Shown here: positions 24,253 through 39,200 of the stretch, in pieces
Numbering within the stretch: the stretch's first letter is position 1
Layout of the letters: each line of letters begins with the position of its first letter
Source: Crotophaga sulcirostris
Lineage: Eukaryota; Chordata; Aves; Cuculiformes; Crotophagidae
Assembly: GCA_013397455.1 (NCBI GenBank)
Contig: VYZB01000525.1
Span: forward strand, 186,001 to 250,000
DNA length: 64,000 bases
Reading direction: 5' to 3'
Position numbers and translations under genes: made by a program
Notes under the pieces: model-generated
Databases searched by the model: none
What the model was told of the DNA's origin: nothing
What the model saw: the letters and a program-made list of their open reading frames with translations, nothing else

Positions 24253-27200
24253 GTGAGGTGAAAAGTATCTTCTTATAGTTCTAACTGTTGGAAATGCATT
24301 CTTGAGTTATTTTAGCACTTTTAATTTTTTTTTTGAGACAAAAAGCTCTAATGACAGTAATAACATATTGCTAATAAAAATGAGAAATCTTTTAGTGCTG
24401 CTGGGATTACCTGCGCATGCCTCTGTCTACATATGATATCTTCATGCAGTTGTGGGGGTTTTTTTCCCAAATTACACATCAGATATTAATTTATTTAAGT
24501 ACTACAGTGCACAGTGAAATAGGACAGAAGAGTCCTTCCTGAAGTCTGAAAAACATACACATAGAGAAAGTGCTATGCCAATCATGTCCTTCATGTACTG
24601 ATAGAAGAAGACAGACAAATCCACATGGTTCCTTATCCAGTTAGTAGGAGAATTTTATTCTTGATGATAATAATGTGACTTACCCTAATGGCTAGGCAAG
24701 TCATCATGACGAATGCTTGCCAAGCAGGCCAGCTGCACAAGAGAGCACAGCTGAGCATCCCGTCATATTTTGAGAAATGTTTATGAGAATGGATATTTAT
24801 TTTGAGAGGAGAATGGATGAGATGTGTTCTTACCTCATGAGCATGTGTCATCAAAATACAAAATACTGAAAACAAGTGATGTGTGACTTCTGCTATAGCT
24901 GGAGGGGTGAATAGACTGGAACACAGCAGGTTGACTGTACCATCAGTTCTCTATTATCTAGTGTAACAAGAGGATAGATCAGCCTAAACAAGGCAGGCAT
25001 CAGGAATGTACAAAGGAGAGCAGCACAGATATACCTACCTGGATAGATTCAGTTTGGGTCCATCACAGCTTATTAAATCGGTCTAAGACACTAAGCTGAC
25101 ACTATGCTCTCCTGATCTCTTTTGTAAAAAAAAATTAAAAAAAATATTGGATCTCTATTGAAATGAGATAACCAGCCTACGTTCCCTATGCTGCATCAGA
25201 TAAATTTAGGGTATTATGATCAGAAGATGAAGAGTAAAACAAGAGGAAGTAGGGATGTAGGACCAAGCTGGTCAATAGGTCAGATGCAAGGCTGTTGATA
25301 CATGTCTTTAGAGAGCTCAAGTCGAGAAATAATGCCAAGTTGGACTCATTCTGAGAATGAATCCCCAGTGTTCCAGTTTCTTAGAGGGCAGTGAAGGTGA
25401 ACTTCCTCTGCATAGCATCATCGCGGTTGAGTAAGGCATATCTCTGGCTCCACATCTCTTAATCACAGATATATTGTTTCTGGAATCAGCAGCTTCTCAG
25501 GGCTGCACTGTGCTTGATGTAATAAATACTGCTAGACCTGGTGATGGTCAGCACCACTTGCTATGGGAATATTTCCAATGAGCACTGACTGGTTTGGCGG
25601 GTATGCTGACTCGTTGGCTGGCCAACATTGCAGAAAGCCAGGTAGTCTTCATCAAGGCTAAAGTACAAGCTGGCTGTTTCTAACCCCCAAAAACATCCCA
25701 GCAGGTGCTACTTACATTTGCATACCATGCTACAGAAAATGGGGAAAGAGCAAAAGAGAAGGCTAAGTGATGATTTTAAGACCTTAGGTTTTCTAAAGAA
25801 GTAAAAGCCATAACTGTTGCAAATACCAGTGGTCCATAAGTCTTGAATCTCTGAGCCTTCAAACTATGCAAACCTCTTAGGGTATATGAGTTCCTAGTTT
25901 AACATTTTACCTATGTTTACTATCCATTTTGCTGATGTAAATGTCACCACACATAAGGACTATATAGCCATTTTTAATAGATATTTTTTAAATGCTAAAA
26001 TATCAAAGCAGAGCATGTTTTTATCTTCTCCTGTGGAGATCTGAATGGTCTCCATTTTCATGCGCTGGACTGAAGAGAGCAGTTCAAGAGCCAACTTTTT
26101 TTTCTTTTTTAATTACCTATATTTCTAGGAACCCTATATCTAAATATTGCCATAGTTAACTCAGCTTTTCCTCTTTCTAAAGTAAAGAGATTGCTCTTAG
26201 ATGTTTCTTTTTATCATGTTTTTAAAATGAATTTATTAATGAAATCACTTGGATGTCTTTGGTCAAACTCACTTAATGTATATATGCAAGTGTGTGTACA
26301 GAAGACTGCACATCCTCATGTTCCACTCCTGTTTCAGACCAGTGGGACCGATCTCAGTGGATCAGTGCAGTGATATTTTTTTAAGAGTACTCAGCCCTTT
26401 ACCAAAGAATCCAGTCCATCACTGAGACACCTTCAAATAGATTTTTTCAGGGGACAGCGAAGGCAAGCTGTTCCCTAAGGGACAGGGAGCACAGACCCAA
26501 GCATGGTTAAAGGGTGGCAGGGACCCTATCCTGCAGCACCCAAATAAGGTGAGCAGGGCAGGCTTGGGGTTGACAAATGAGAATCCAAACCACCACACAA
26601 GTCTGCAGCCACAAGGCAGATCCAAGGTCAGGCTGGGAAGAAGAGTCGGGATTAGATCTGATATGGGCAGCAAATACCAGACGACCCAGCAATCACCAGG
26701 CAAGTCCAGGGTGACAAGGCAAGTCTGAGGTCAGGCTAGGAAGTCAGTCTGTGGGTCAGGATCAGTGAGGTCCACAGTCAGGCAAGGCATGACTGTGACT
26801 GAGCTGGAGACAGGCACTCCTACACCATACCTCACGCTGAAGACCCTGGGCTGAGATGAGCTGGAGCCTGGGACTATGAGCAGAAGATGGGGGTAGGACC
26901 CAAGTGAGGCTGGTCAGGTCCATTACATTTACTATTTGCATCCTTGGGACCTTGTCAGGTTTAGGAGTTTACAGTTAACATTTGAGAACACTTTTGTTTG
27001 AAATATCCCCTCTTTTAACAGACCTGCCATGCAGAGAGAAAGTCTGATTGTGAATAGTGCTGAAATATCCTGGCTGTTCACATTACTGGTAGAATCTAGT
27101 CTAAGTTTTAGTTGGATAGTTTTCATACTTGCATTCTGGTAAAAAAAATGCCAAAGTTCAAGTTGGTTGGAAGTGATGTTTCCACTTAAGGAAAAGCTTA

Positions 27201-30200
27201 GCAGGTTATAGCACTGGGACTTAGGAAGTTTGTTTCTACTGCTGCCTCAGCTTCTGTTGACTGACATGGTGTATTCTTCAAAACTGGTGTCTGCATCACT
27301 TTCTTTGTCTCTAAAATGGAAATAAAAAGATACTGACCCCTGACACTGACTATCTGGCAAAGTAACTTGTTTTTCATAGACACAATACACTAATAGAGAG
27401 GTTACTAATATGCAGAGCTGACTGGCTAGAAGCAGCACACAGGACAAAGAAATACCACCACAGAGAAGAGATTTGAACCATGGTCCTACAACTTAATGAA
27501 AGTTAACTTAAGGTCTTTTGTAAATATTGGCTTCAAAGTATCCATGCTTTATTGGAAGGAGTGTTCTACTCTTCTGACACTCCGTTGTGCTTTACATTTT
27601 ATAAAGATCTATCAAAAATGTCAAGATCTCCAGAATCTGCACATGGGATGTAATTCTACCTTTCCTTAGGCTTCAGAAATCCATTTAAATCAATATATTG
27701 TTTATATGTGTGAAATGATGCGAGAGAGATGTGAAATCTTTAAGCATGACTGAATTCCGGCTGACAAAATCAGCCAGGCATAAATGAGCACGATTCTACT
27801 AACTTCTGGGTGCATCTTCAGGAAACTTCAGGTTTGGCTTTGCAAGTGAGATGCCAGCAATATGATTTTCTGAGCACATTGAATTCAACACTAAGTTCAT
27901 TATCTTCTTCAATATTTTTCAGATCCTGCCATCTATGTGATTTGTCCGTGGTCAGTACTACTGTCTGCTGAAGGAAATTTGTCCTTCCAAAATGATGGAT
28001 CTCACGCAGAAACTGTCCCTTTCAGTGCACCAGAATTGCTCCACAGACAAAGTAAAAATCAGTGCATTGGACTAACAAAGGTGAGATATATTACAAAATA
28101 AATCTTGGCAGTACCTCATGAATACAAGCTTGTGGATTTAAATGCAGCATACCAGCCATCTACTGCCGATCTCCATTTCTAGTAAGGCTAAACAAATAAG
28201 GCTAGTTACAAAGATCTTGTATCTTGGAGCTCACTGTTAGATTAGCATGCATGCCAACATCAAAATCAATTTTGAACATCGGTCCTCAAGGTCTGCAGAA
28301 ATGTATTATTTTTGAAGGCCCACAGAAAGGAAAAACATTGCTATGAACATAATATTTGACCAGATAATGGCAATTGTAATCCCAGAAGCAGCAGGACTGC
28401 ATTATCTATGCATTCAGAGAGTGGAAGCACTCCCAGGAACTCAGAAATATGTTCAGCTTTGTTAACAATTTACTTTTCTTCTGCCTGCCAAATGAGTCTT
28501 TCTGGCAAGACAATAAGATACAACACTCAAGTATATAAAAGTTTCAAATAACACTAAGACCACATCAGTACATGTTTCCTTAAGGCAGAAAACAGTAGTT
28601 TCGGACTCAGATTGATAACTGATCACTTAGAAGCTATAAGGAAACATGAACCTTTGGAATAGATAGCCCTTATTCCAGTAATCCTTTCCCTGGACATGAC
28701 TACTAGTCAGTCCCACAGACAAGGGAGAGTTTTAACTACCAATGGGAGAGCTTCAAAACTAAAATAAGAGTTCAAATTTCTTTTCCTATTCATAGCATCA
28801 TTTGATAGAGGACAACCTGACTCAACCCCTCAAGCTGAACAATACTCACTGTGTGCTGTGTGGTCTGTAAGCCAAGAGTGACTATTGTACTTCCATATAG
28901 GTTTTCTCTAGTCTATTTTTTTAAAAAAAATTATCTGATTACCCTCTGCCATTTTGTGATCAAAGACACAAAAAGATGGTGTCTCTAGTACATGGCTTTT
29001 CTGTATTTAATGTTGACTTCATAAAGGGTTTCCTTTTATGTTTTGACAGATGTTGGTGTATTCCTTAGGAATGACCCTCTATTGGTCAGCAGACTACCAG
29101 GTTCCACCAAACCAGGCCAGTAACACAAACATTATCGTTTCTTTTATTCTGTCTTATATTGATAGGTTCAAAGATTGAGAGGCATAATCTGAAGTCTCAC
29201 TAAGAGGGGCTTTATATTTTGGAGCACTAGAAAGAAATGAAAAGCCTCTGTCAAGGTCCAGACTTCGTGAAAAAAACTAGTTCATCTGAATCAGGAATTC
29301 AGTTAGGCCTTATCTCTACTTTCCTTTTTTTCCCCTTTTTCTTCAAAAATAAGAATTGTTCCCATTAAGATGAATTGTACCTTGCTTTTAAGAGTGAAGA
29401 TTATTTATTCCAAGATTCTAATAAGAAAGAGCCTGCCCAGGGAAGTGGAGGTATTAAAAAGATTTTTAGTTGTGGCACTTAGGGACATGGTTTAGTGGTG
29501 AACTTGGCAGTGCTAGGTTAAGGTTAGGACTTGATGATTTTAAAGTTCTTAATTCTATGATTCTAAGATAGGAAGGGCTAAAAGAAACACACCATGTCAG
29601 CATGATTGTGGTGCTGTACACATTTATGTGTTTTTTTCAAAAACTGCTATACTGGAATAAAAATAAATAACTCTCCATATTTCTGAGCAAATTCTACCAG
29701 CATTTCTTCTAGTTGAAATTTTGCATTACTTGCTAACACAGAATCCTTTTAAAGATTTGTAGCACCCATTTTGTTTCATTTCTATATCTGTACCTTTGAT
29801 TGCATGTTTTTGATGTGGAGAGCACAAGCTTTTAGTAGATTTAACCTCTCTTTCATCAGTATACATGTTTTAACAGAAAAGGTTCTATACAATAAATTAC
29901 TCTAAAATTTAAGTATCTGATCTCTACGGCAACAGTTTTCACTGCTACAACTCCTCACCTCTTTGAAGCTAATGCTGCCACATGTCTTGCATGAATCTTT
30001 AAGATTCACAGTCCAATTAACAAAGCTGTGGAACACACTGAGCTAGTATCTGTCACAAAGAAGCCCCCATACAGGCTGATGACCCTCCTTGCAGATGCCA
30101 GTTCCATCCAAGGCTATCCCGGATCACATTAGAGGCTCCATTTAGTGCTGTTATGCTGCTTGTCTAGAATTTCCCAAAGTCTAGAGGAACTCAGTGCTTA

Positions 30201-33200
30201 TTTCTCATCCAGGGTGAAAATCTTACAGAAATTCTTGGTCCCAGTTTACACAGGATTTCAGACCACTAGGAGATGTCATTTAACCTTACCTCCATTTTGA
30301 CTCAGTCCCTCCAGCTCAGTGACCAACTACACACGCTCTTGCTGACACTATGTGAAGATCTGCCACATAAAAGACTTTCTCCTGAATCAATTTTGGAAAC
30401 ATGTGAGGCACATCAGAAGGAATCCGCTTCCTTACCCGCAAATGTCTACATCAAGAAAATGGTCCAGTTTGCTGTTGGAAGTGTCAGTGAGGTAGGTACT
30501 ACTCCTATACTCTAATAATCTCCTTTTCGTTTGTGAGAGAGGTAAGCAGCAACGTAGGATAAAGGTGATCAGTTACCTGAAATTAGTGCTTGTACAAAGG
30601 AAGTAGGATTTAGTTCTAGACTTCTAAACAGGAAATTGAGTGGGCATGTGTACAAGCAAATAAGGCAATGAAGGCATCTCTCACATGACTTTTACACTCC
30701 TGGGAAGTGATATGCTAACAGTATCCTCATTCCTTTGTTTAATGCTGAAGCAATCATAACCATTACAGAGACTTCATATTGGCCAAAGGAATGGATTTAA
30801 CGCAAGAGAAAAGATTTCCTCATTGCCACTCTGCTTTCAGACTTTGTGAATTTCAAAGAAATCACATTTACATCATATTGAGAATTTCATTCATCATCCT
30901 TGAGTGGAGCCGATCATTTGCCATGCAATTAAGCCTCACCATGTGAAGTTTTGAATAAATGAGGACCTGAGCCTTTTTCAAGATTCAAAATATCAACAAA
31001 TATTTTTTGTTGAAAAGCAGAATGAAACTGGAAGAAAACACGCTGCAAATATTGTTTTCTGTTTTCAACCAATGAGATGACCTTTTCCCTTGCGCTCTCT
31101 CTTACTCTATTACCCACTGTAACAGAGGGTGTGCCCTCTTAAAACACAGCTTGCATGAGAGCATGAAGCAATCAAAACTGAATACTGCTTTGTTATAATC
31201 TGAGATGAAGTTGCTTATGCCAAGCAAATCAGCAGCCTCTGACAAGCAGAGGGCAAGGATCGCTCCAGTATGAGGGTCTGAAGTCCACGTATCGTATGAC
31301 ATTGACTTGCAGCACTACTGTCTTTCTAGGCAGAGCGGGTAGTCACCGAAGACAGCACAGCCTCTCAGCTTAACAGGAGTCATGTGATAAGGAAAAGACT
31401 GCATGAGAAATTATTGGACACTTCACCACTGTCCTCCCAGATGAATTTTCACGAAGGTAAAGAAAGAGTTATAATCTGAACTGTCTAATAAGGATACAGC
31501 CAACCTTTTCTGAGTCTCTCCCAAGCTAGGTGAATTGTTTAATTTCATGCTGTAGCGATTACATGTAGTGTTGAATGAGATATTTATTGCTTTACATATA
31601 AATGACTTGGTAATGGAAAGACTCTGAGGCAAGTCAGCAAGGTTTCTGTTCTTCATTTCCTCAAAGGACAGTAGTCTGAGGGCTGTGAAGCAATGATAAT
31701 GAATCAGCTTGCACAGATTCGACTCTTAAAGTACTTTGCATAAAACCTGTGCATATGGAACAAAGCTACTTTCAAAACCATGTTTGTACTATGTATACTC
31801 CAATGTATTTTTGAAGGGAAAGAGTGGGATCCTGTAAAGTTATCCTGTTGCCATTAAGGAATATATATTAATCTTTCCTATGTGATTATTCAAGTAAAGA
31901 TTTGTGGTTTCATTTTTATTTTAGCTCCATTTTTCTATTCAAAAGATGTTTTATAAGTTCATACATGGATTGCTGAGTGATTTCAAGACCTGAGGCCAAA
32001 TCCTGCTCACTATATAAATAAACCAGCATATATTAATTTCACATTTCATTTGACTAAGATCAAGATTTTATTATCCCTCAGAATATTTATCTAACTGTAA
32101 CTAAATGTGGACTTCAGGTTTGGATAGTTCTTTTTTTCTGGTCTCTATATGGTACTGTTCACTTCAACATAAACCTCTGATTTGGGGGCAAATGGAAGGC
32201 TGGCCCAACCTATGCAGCCGTTTTTTTTTTTTATATGATCAACATTAGGCATATGAAGAATCCAATTTCTATACAGCAAATCACATATAAGTTCCATAAA
32301 CTTCACTGACAATTAAATATGCTTAAATGCCTATTAGGTATTATTGGTCCTAAGAAAAGGAGATTCTTCTGAAAACATACAGACAAACCACCCCTCAAAT
32401 CATATTGGCTCACCCACTCATTCAGAAACTGAGCTTAAAGTCATACTTGCATAAGCTGGTGAAAATTGCTACTGCCAAGAGAGATGGTCCCATCTTCAAC
32501 CTCCTATTAGCCACAAATTCCCGGCATTTCCCTTCTTCTGATTCTAGTGATTATGTATCTAGGGTGATCTCAGTGTTTTCTAAGGATTCAGGTCACACAG
32601 ATTACACTTGCTTAAGGGCTTAAATGAATCAGGATGTCAATTACATTGAGAACATGTGAGCCACACTTTTCAAGGCAGCATTCTATTTCTTTTTCTTTNT
32701 TTAAAATTATCACCTTCAGAGATTCTGGAAAAGGACAAGAGACAATGCAATCAAAGTAAATTTAGGGTGCGACAGAAGTACCTATTTCCTAATGACTTAG
32801 GATCACCTCTGAATGGAATTTCTGCCACCAACTCTGGTAGTGGATTGTGTCTGGGCACTGTCCATCCAGCACACAGAAAGAATACTTAATAGCTGAAGAG
32901 TGTGATCTTCAGAATATAGGGAAGGAGAACTTTGCGGATTATCTGCACTCTGCAACCTTTCAGGAAAGCATGCAGCATACAATTAATATATTAGATCTGT
33001 TTTATTCAGAATGGTTGAGGAGAACTATGAGAACTATTTTAGGTCAGAATAAGATTATGAAAGTGAAAGCATGAAGTTACAAAGCTTTCCTTGGTCCTTA
33101 AGGAACTGAAGTCAAGGTTAGAAGACAGAAAGACATGGTCTATATACAAATTCACCATAATTCCTTTTTTTTTCCAGACAAAGCGTCCAGATTAATGAAT

Positions 33201-36200
33201 TATAGTCACTCAACTGAAGATTATAGACAACTCTCTGTGGATTACAGTGACTCTAATAGTATTTCTGAAAGTACATCTTTGATACTCTCTAACCGAGGAC
33301 AGAGGAGAGGTAAAATTTTCCTGAAATATTAAATTTATGCATTATGTACTTATCTCATTTGTTTCCTGAAATGTGAGAATACCTATATATGGTCAGGTAA
33401 TAGGTATTCCCATGCACTTGTCGTTACCTGACTAGGGAGGAATACTTGTGCTGAATTGCAGAGAAATATCCTTTTATACTGGATTCCTTTTCACTTGTGT
33501 CTATTCCCTGGTTGCCATGCAGCACCATGAACTCTTTCTTGCTTTGTGCCCCTTTGCCAAGTGAAGCTATTCAGCAGATCACATACATGTTTCTAACAGC
33601 ATGTTTCTGGCACATGGGGTTTTGAAACAGAGAAGAACCTGTGGAGCCACCCCACAAAGGCATATGATGGGCAATATCGAGATGGCAGCACTGAAATCAG
33701 TTCCATCTCTGAATAATACCTGGGACTTGAATGGTGGGGATTAATGTTTCTTAAAGCCCATTCAAAAAAAAAAAGGGCCTAATTCTGAAATCGAAAGGAA
33801 AAAAACAACCAAATAGCCCTTTTTTTCTTTTCATTTTGTCCTAAAGCCATCATGTATTACTTTCTCAGAGCACTGGGTTTTTTTACGCAAAATACCAGGT
33901 TGCAGTGCTGCTCTTCTGATTTACTTTGTCTGGATATATCAGAGTTGGAATCTTAGCTCCACTTTCAATGCTTTTATGGCAGGAATGGCGTGAAAGAAAC
34001 TGTTGGGGAGAGGATCAATTCAGTGAAGGTACTGTGGTAGACATCAGTTAGGGTCCTTCCCAAGCCACTTAAATCATAGTGAAGGGAGATACTATGAAGA
34101 AAAGAGGAGAATTCAGCAGGAAGGGGAGTACCGCTCTGCATTTGTATCTTCATGTTGAAATTTGAAGCTGATCTAGGGACATTTAGACAGGACATTCACA
34201 CTGCCCAAGAGTAAATAGTCCCTGCTGCCAAATGTCATCAGAGCCTCCTAAAAAAACCCCAAGCAACAAAGTATGAACACTGACTGGTTAGACCACTGAT
34301 GCCATAAATAACGGAAAACTGCTGAGTAGTCCTTGTTTTTTTTTCACTGGGGAGCATTAATTTGACTTTATAATATCCAGCTGCTGATTGTCATGATATC
34401 TGAGATCTTATTTGCTGCAGACATTCTTTCATTTGATAATGTGTTAGAAAAATGCATTCTTCTCTGAAAAGAAATAGTACCAACTAATAGAGCACCATTA
34501 TCAATAGAGATCAAGATGTCTTTCCAGACTGTAATTTAGGAGCTCATTTAACATATTAGAAATTTATCACCTACATGATCAACTTCTTTGAGGGCTGCAT
34601 GCTACTTAAATATCAGGAATGCGTTAGATTTGTGATCAAAGCACGGCACTCTGGCCACTGAAACTACCCAACTTGTCCCATTGCTATAACAGTCGGGTTA
34701 GAAAAATAAGAAAAAGGGGAATTTTATGTTCATGTCAAAGTATTTGTATACAATTATGTGAAACCTATAGAATAAGCAGAGAATATTGCAAAGCACTGTC
34801 ATTAAAAAGCATGTAGTTTCAGAACACAGGACTGAATCTTAACTTTGGTAACTAGTCCTGAATATTTGGCTTATCTCAAATTTCACTTTTTGTCGCTACC
34901 TCCTGCAGCTTGAAAAAACATGTTTATGCATATTTTAGCAATGCTACTGTAGATTTTCTAGTTCTTAAAATGACGGTGTTTGGTATACTAGAATTCAATG
35001 TCATGTTTTCATGTTAGAATTGAGGGTGAGATCTCAGGGCGTAGTGCATGGATAATTTTATCTGGGAAAAAAGCTAACCTAAATGATTGCTTCCATACAG
35101 CTCATTTTATCATTCCTATCATTCTGCTTTTGTAATAATTTGATATGCAGTTCTTCAAATAAGATCAATTATATGATCCAAGTGAAGAAAAATTTAATCT
35201 TCTCACCTTTCCCTGTATCAGGGCTGTCAAACTCACAGCTCCTGGCGTTCTCCTGCTCCTGCAGCATAATGCGCGTCACATGCTGTACTCATGCCCAGCG
35301 CTGGCAGGAGCGCAGGGACAAGGAGCTCGGTGCTGCCACAGGGTACAAACAAGGTGCTGGGCCGAATGAAACAAGGTGGAGGGCCGGATTCACCCTGCGG
35401 GTGTGTGTTTGACACCCCAGATCTAAAGGTTTTAAAACATCTCTGCTGCTAGAAGAAGTGTTCGTGGAACTACCACTTGCATAACCCTTTCTGGATCTAC
35501 CTCTAGATTTCAGCCTTCATGTGTCTGGACAAAGCAATGCCTTTCCTTTCTGTAGCAGCAGAGATGACTGGAGGGTAAAAATTATACAAATCTATTTGAC
35601 AATTACTTGCACACCATCCTATATTCCCACCAGATTTTTATGATGTGAAAAGATTTACAGTGTAATTAATGTGGCAAATAACCAGTATTTGCCACATTAG
35701 TATTTACAAACAGTGTTCATTTCAGTGATTTTATGTCATACTCTGATTAAGCCAGAAAAGGTTCACGGTTTTTCCCCCAGTTTTATGCCTGGAAATAGAA
35801 GTACAAAGAATAGTAAGAGTAATTTCTGAAGAGCAAAAGCTGTTTCATAAATTACTCCTGTAAATATGGAAATAACAGCCACTGTACCTACACAGCTATT
35901 TTCCAAATTACATTCACATGAAGGGTTATGAAGAGGAAGCAACAATAAGTACAGACCTGGGAACACAGCTGGTGTTGAAGTCACTTAGTCTTGTAAAATA
36001 GCTATTAATCATGGCTGAGCAAGGACACAAGAGGGGAAGCAGCCAGTTGAAATTTCCCCTTTGTTGTCCCAAGATCTAATGTTGAGTGCTGCTACAATTG
36101 CTTCAATTCTGACATTTCCTTTATTCATTTCAGGGAAAGTTCCACAGGCACACAAGTCAAGGGACCCCACTTTTAGTGGGTCAAGGACAGAAAGTAGCTA

Positions 36201-39200
36201 CAAGCTCTTCATAAATAGGTAATCAAAACTCATATTCCTAAAAGATGGAAGTTGCTTTATTACTAAGTGAAGCAGACAACTACTGTGGCAATGTCATTAT
36301 CAGAAAATGCCTCAATCGCCATCTGCACCTGTTTTGAGAATAGATATTGTTTATGAAGAATTAAAGTGCACCTAAGCTTGGTTTGACTCAAAGAAAAATG
36401 ATCCAAATGTTCTGGTGAAATGGAGCTTGGGCCCTGAACAATTCATACAAAACAAGGACATGGGAGTTTTCCACCTTTACCACTGTATCCTGCCAGATGT
36501 GACTGGCCTCCCAGAACAGCTGCCCTTAGAGCGTCTCTGTCAGAACCAGACAAGTAAGCAGCAATAGCTCACTGTGACTGAAACAACTGGGAAGCACCTC
36601 CACAGAGAGTGTGGAAGGGAAAAACCTGTTGAGAAGGTATGAACACTCATTGCTTTTACTGATGAGGCATTCTGCAGAGTATGTATTTGTCTGCATTCAG
36701 ATTTTGGATCTAGTCTTGCCTTGCTGTCACATTAGCAGAGGCCTGATGTGTTCCGGAGTGGTTATGACAGACATGCTCCATGTTCGTGTTCAGACATGAT
36801 CCATCATATTCAGTGGATTATTTGCATTTCTATCTCAGTTCTTAGATTGATTTGTCTCACTTGTGTCAACCATATCCAGCTGTGTGGAGCCACTTCACCA
36901 AAGAGGTATAGGTAACTCAGGGACACAAGTAATAAAGACCTCTGCTCTGTCATAAAGATTAGCCTCATTTCAGCCATGGCATGTACAGCAGCCCTGTACA
37001 CAGACAGTGAAAGCTGAGAACAGCTGAAACTAAGTTCTTTTCAAAAGCCAGGGAAAACCCACTGCTACCAAACAAGAGATTTCTAGACTGAGTGTTAGCA
37101 TAGAGAAGCTGTAATCATAGCTGTTTCCAAATGAAGGAGAAATGTAAGTGCTGTTAGCCTCTAGGCACCACAAAGACCAGAATCTCAAAGTTAAGCACCA
37201 TGTAATCCCTACAGACATCCTATTTAAACTGAGTTCTTGACCCAGTTAAACAGGAGTTTCTTCTTTTAACCATGACACGAGTAATTCAGGCCTACAGGAA
37301 ATGCTCAATTTAGATCAACTCCCAATTAAATGTATCCCAAGTAAACAGTTTGAACTTCCTGATAAATAAGCAACGATAATCTGAACAATGTGAGAGACCC
37401 CAGAACACCTCTAAACCTCCAATAAGAAAGAACTACAAGCAGGTTGCGGGATAGTGGCAGCTTTTATGAAGAAAGACCTGTCTGTCTACCTGTCTAACTA
37501 CACACATATATATGTGTATATACAGACTTCTATACATGGAACAGAATAGAACAGAACAGAATAGTTGGAAGAGACCTGCAACAATTGTCTAGTCCAACTG
37601 CCTGACTACTTCAGGGCTGACCAAAAGTTAAGGCATGTTGCTAAGGGCATTTTCCAAATGCCTCTTAAACCCTGACAGGCTTGGGGCATTGACCACCTCT
37701 CTAGGAAACCTGTTGCAGTGTTTGACCACCCTCTCAGTAAAGAAATGCTTCTTAATATCGTCTAAACCTCCCATGATGCATTCCCATGTGTACTGTCAGT
37801 GGATACCAGTGAGAAGAGATCAGCAACTACTCCAGTAATTTTGTTAAAAACCGTTTGAAACTCTCTGAATAGTTCCCTAAAGCACCTCTGAAACACGCAA
37901 CAGAGAAGGATAAAACTTCGGGATAACAAAAAATCTTCCATGTGACTTTGGCATTTGTTAAAAATGTAATTAACAAAAAGTGACCTCAACAAAACCTTTC
38001 TTTCCATACCACATAATAATTCTTTTCTCAACAATAAGAGTATATATTATATTTTAAGTTTATTCTAAGCATATAAGTGTCTGCTCAAGTGGAAAACGCC
38101 ATTACTTTATGAGTTAAAACTATAACATAAAGACAGCTTTCTGATCTGAGATTTCACACATCTTTCTCTTTATTAAATTGAAAATTACCTCAGCTCCCTA
38201 AAATATTTATTTATTCTAATGAATTAGTATTCAAATAATTTAGTACCCATTCCTTGAAAATTCTGAATAGTGTAACAAAAAATGTTATGCTTTTCTGAAG
38301 TTTATTTTGGTTCAGAAAATAAGAAATGAAGAAATGACTTAATCCTGTAGAATTCCCAGAAAGACATGGGGCTAAATTCTTTGCCCGCTAGATTCACCAG
38401 ACTTAAACCAATTAGATCTGGCTCACCAAATGAAAAAGATGACTGTTATCGAAGTAAAACATAGTTTAGATTTATTTATAAAGGGCATCAGTAATATTAT
38501 CTCTGTTAATATTTTTTTTCTTTTTCTGAAAAGAAACATTTAGCAACTTGTAACTGACATTGCCCTGGATTTCATGGTATTCTGTCAGTCGACGTACCTT
38601 AAGCTCTATAACCTCCTCTGTGGTTTTTTTGATTGCATGCTATATATGTATGTATATGTTGCTCACTATGACATTTCCTTTGAAGGTCGGTCAGTGCTGT
38701 AGAAGAAATCCCTGGTGGAACTCAGAACAGCAGACAGAACCTGCTAAGTTTAGGTTCCACCTTCTCCGTGTCTACAAAGGACTACACAGCAGCTGCTGCA
38801 TCACAGAAATGTTTGTTCCACAGGAAGGAAAAGGTGACTAATGAAAAACATATAAACTGATTTCAAAATATAAGCATCATTAAAGAGAAATCTCTTGTTC
38901 AGTTGTCACTTGCCAGTGATGTGCGTATTAGATACTGAGTCACTTCATTAGATGAGTATTCTAAATTGTGAGGCTCCACATGAGGCATGATGTGGTTGTG
39001 ATAACTCAGAACTGAAGCAGTGAAAATTCTTGCCCATAAAGACTAAGCAAAAGCTTATAATTAGACCCTCTCTACATATGTGATTTCTGCAAGTATCAGA
39101 CACCATATAGACTGTTCTCACCAACCATTCTGACAGGAGCTTCAGAACAGCAATAACATTTACAGAGACACTGAACACAAACCCTTGCTGGTCAACAGTG

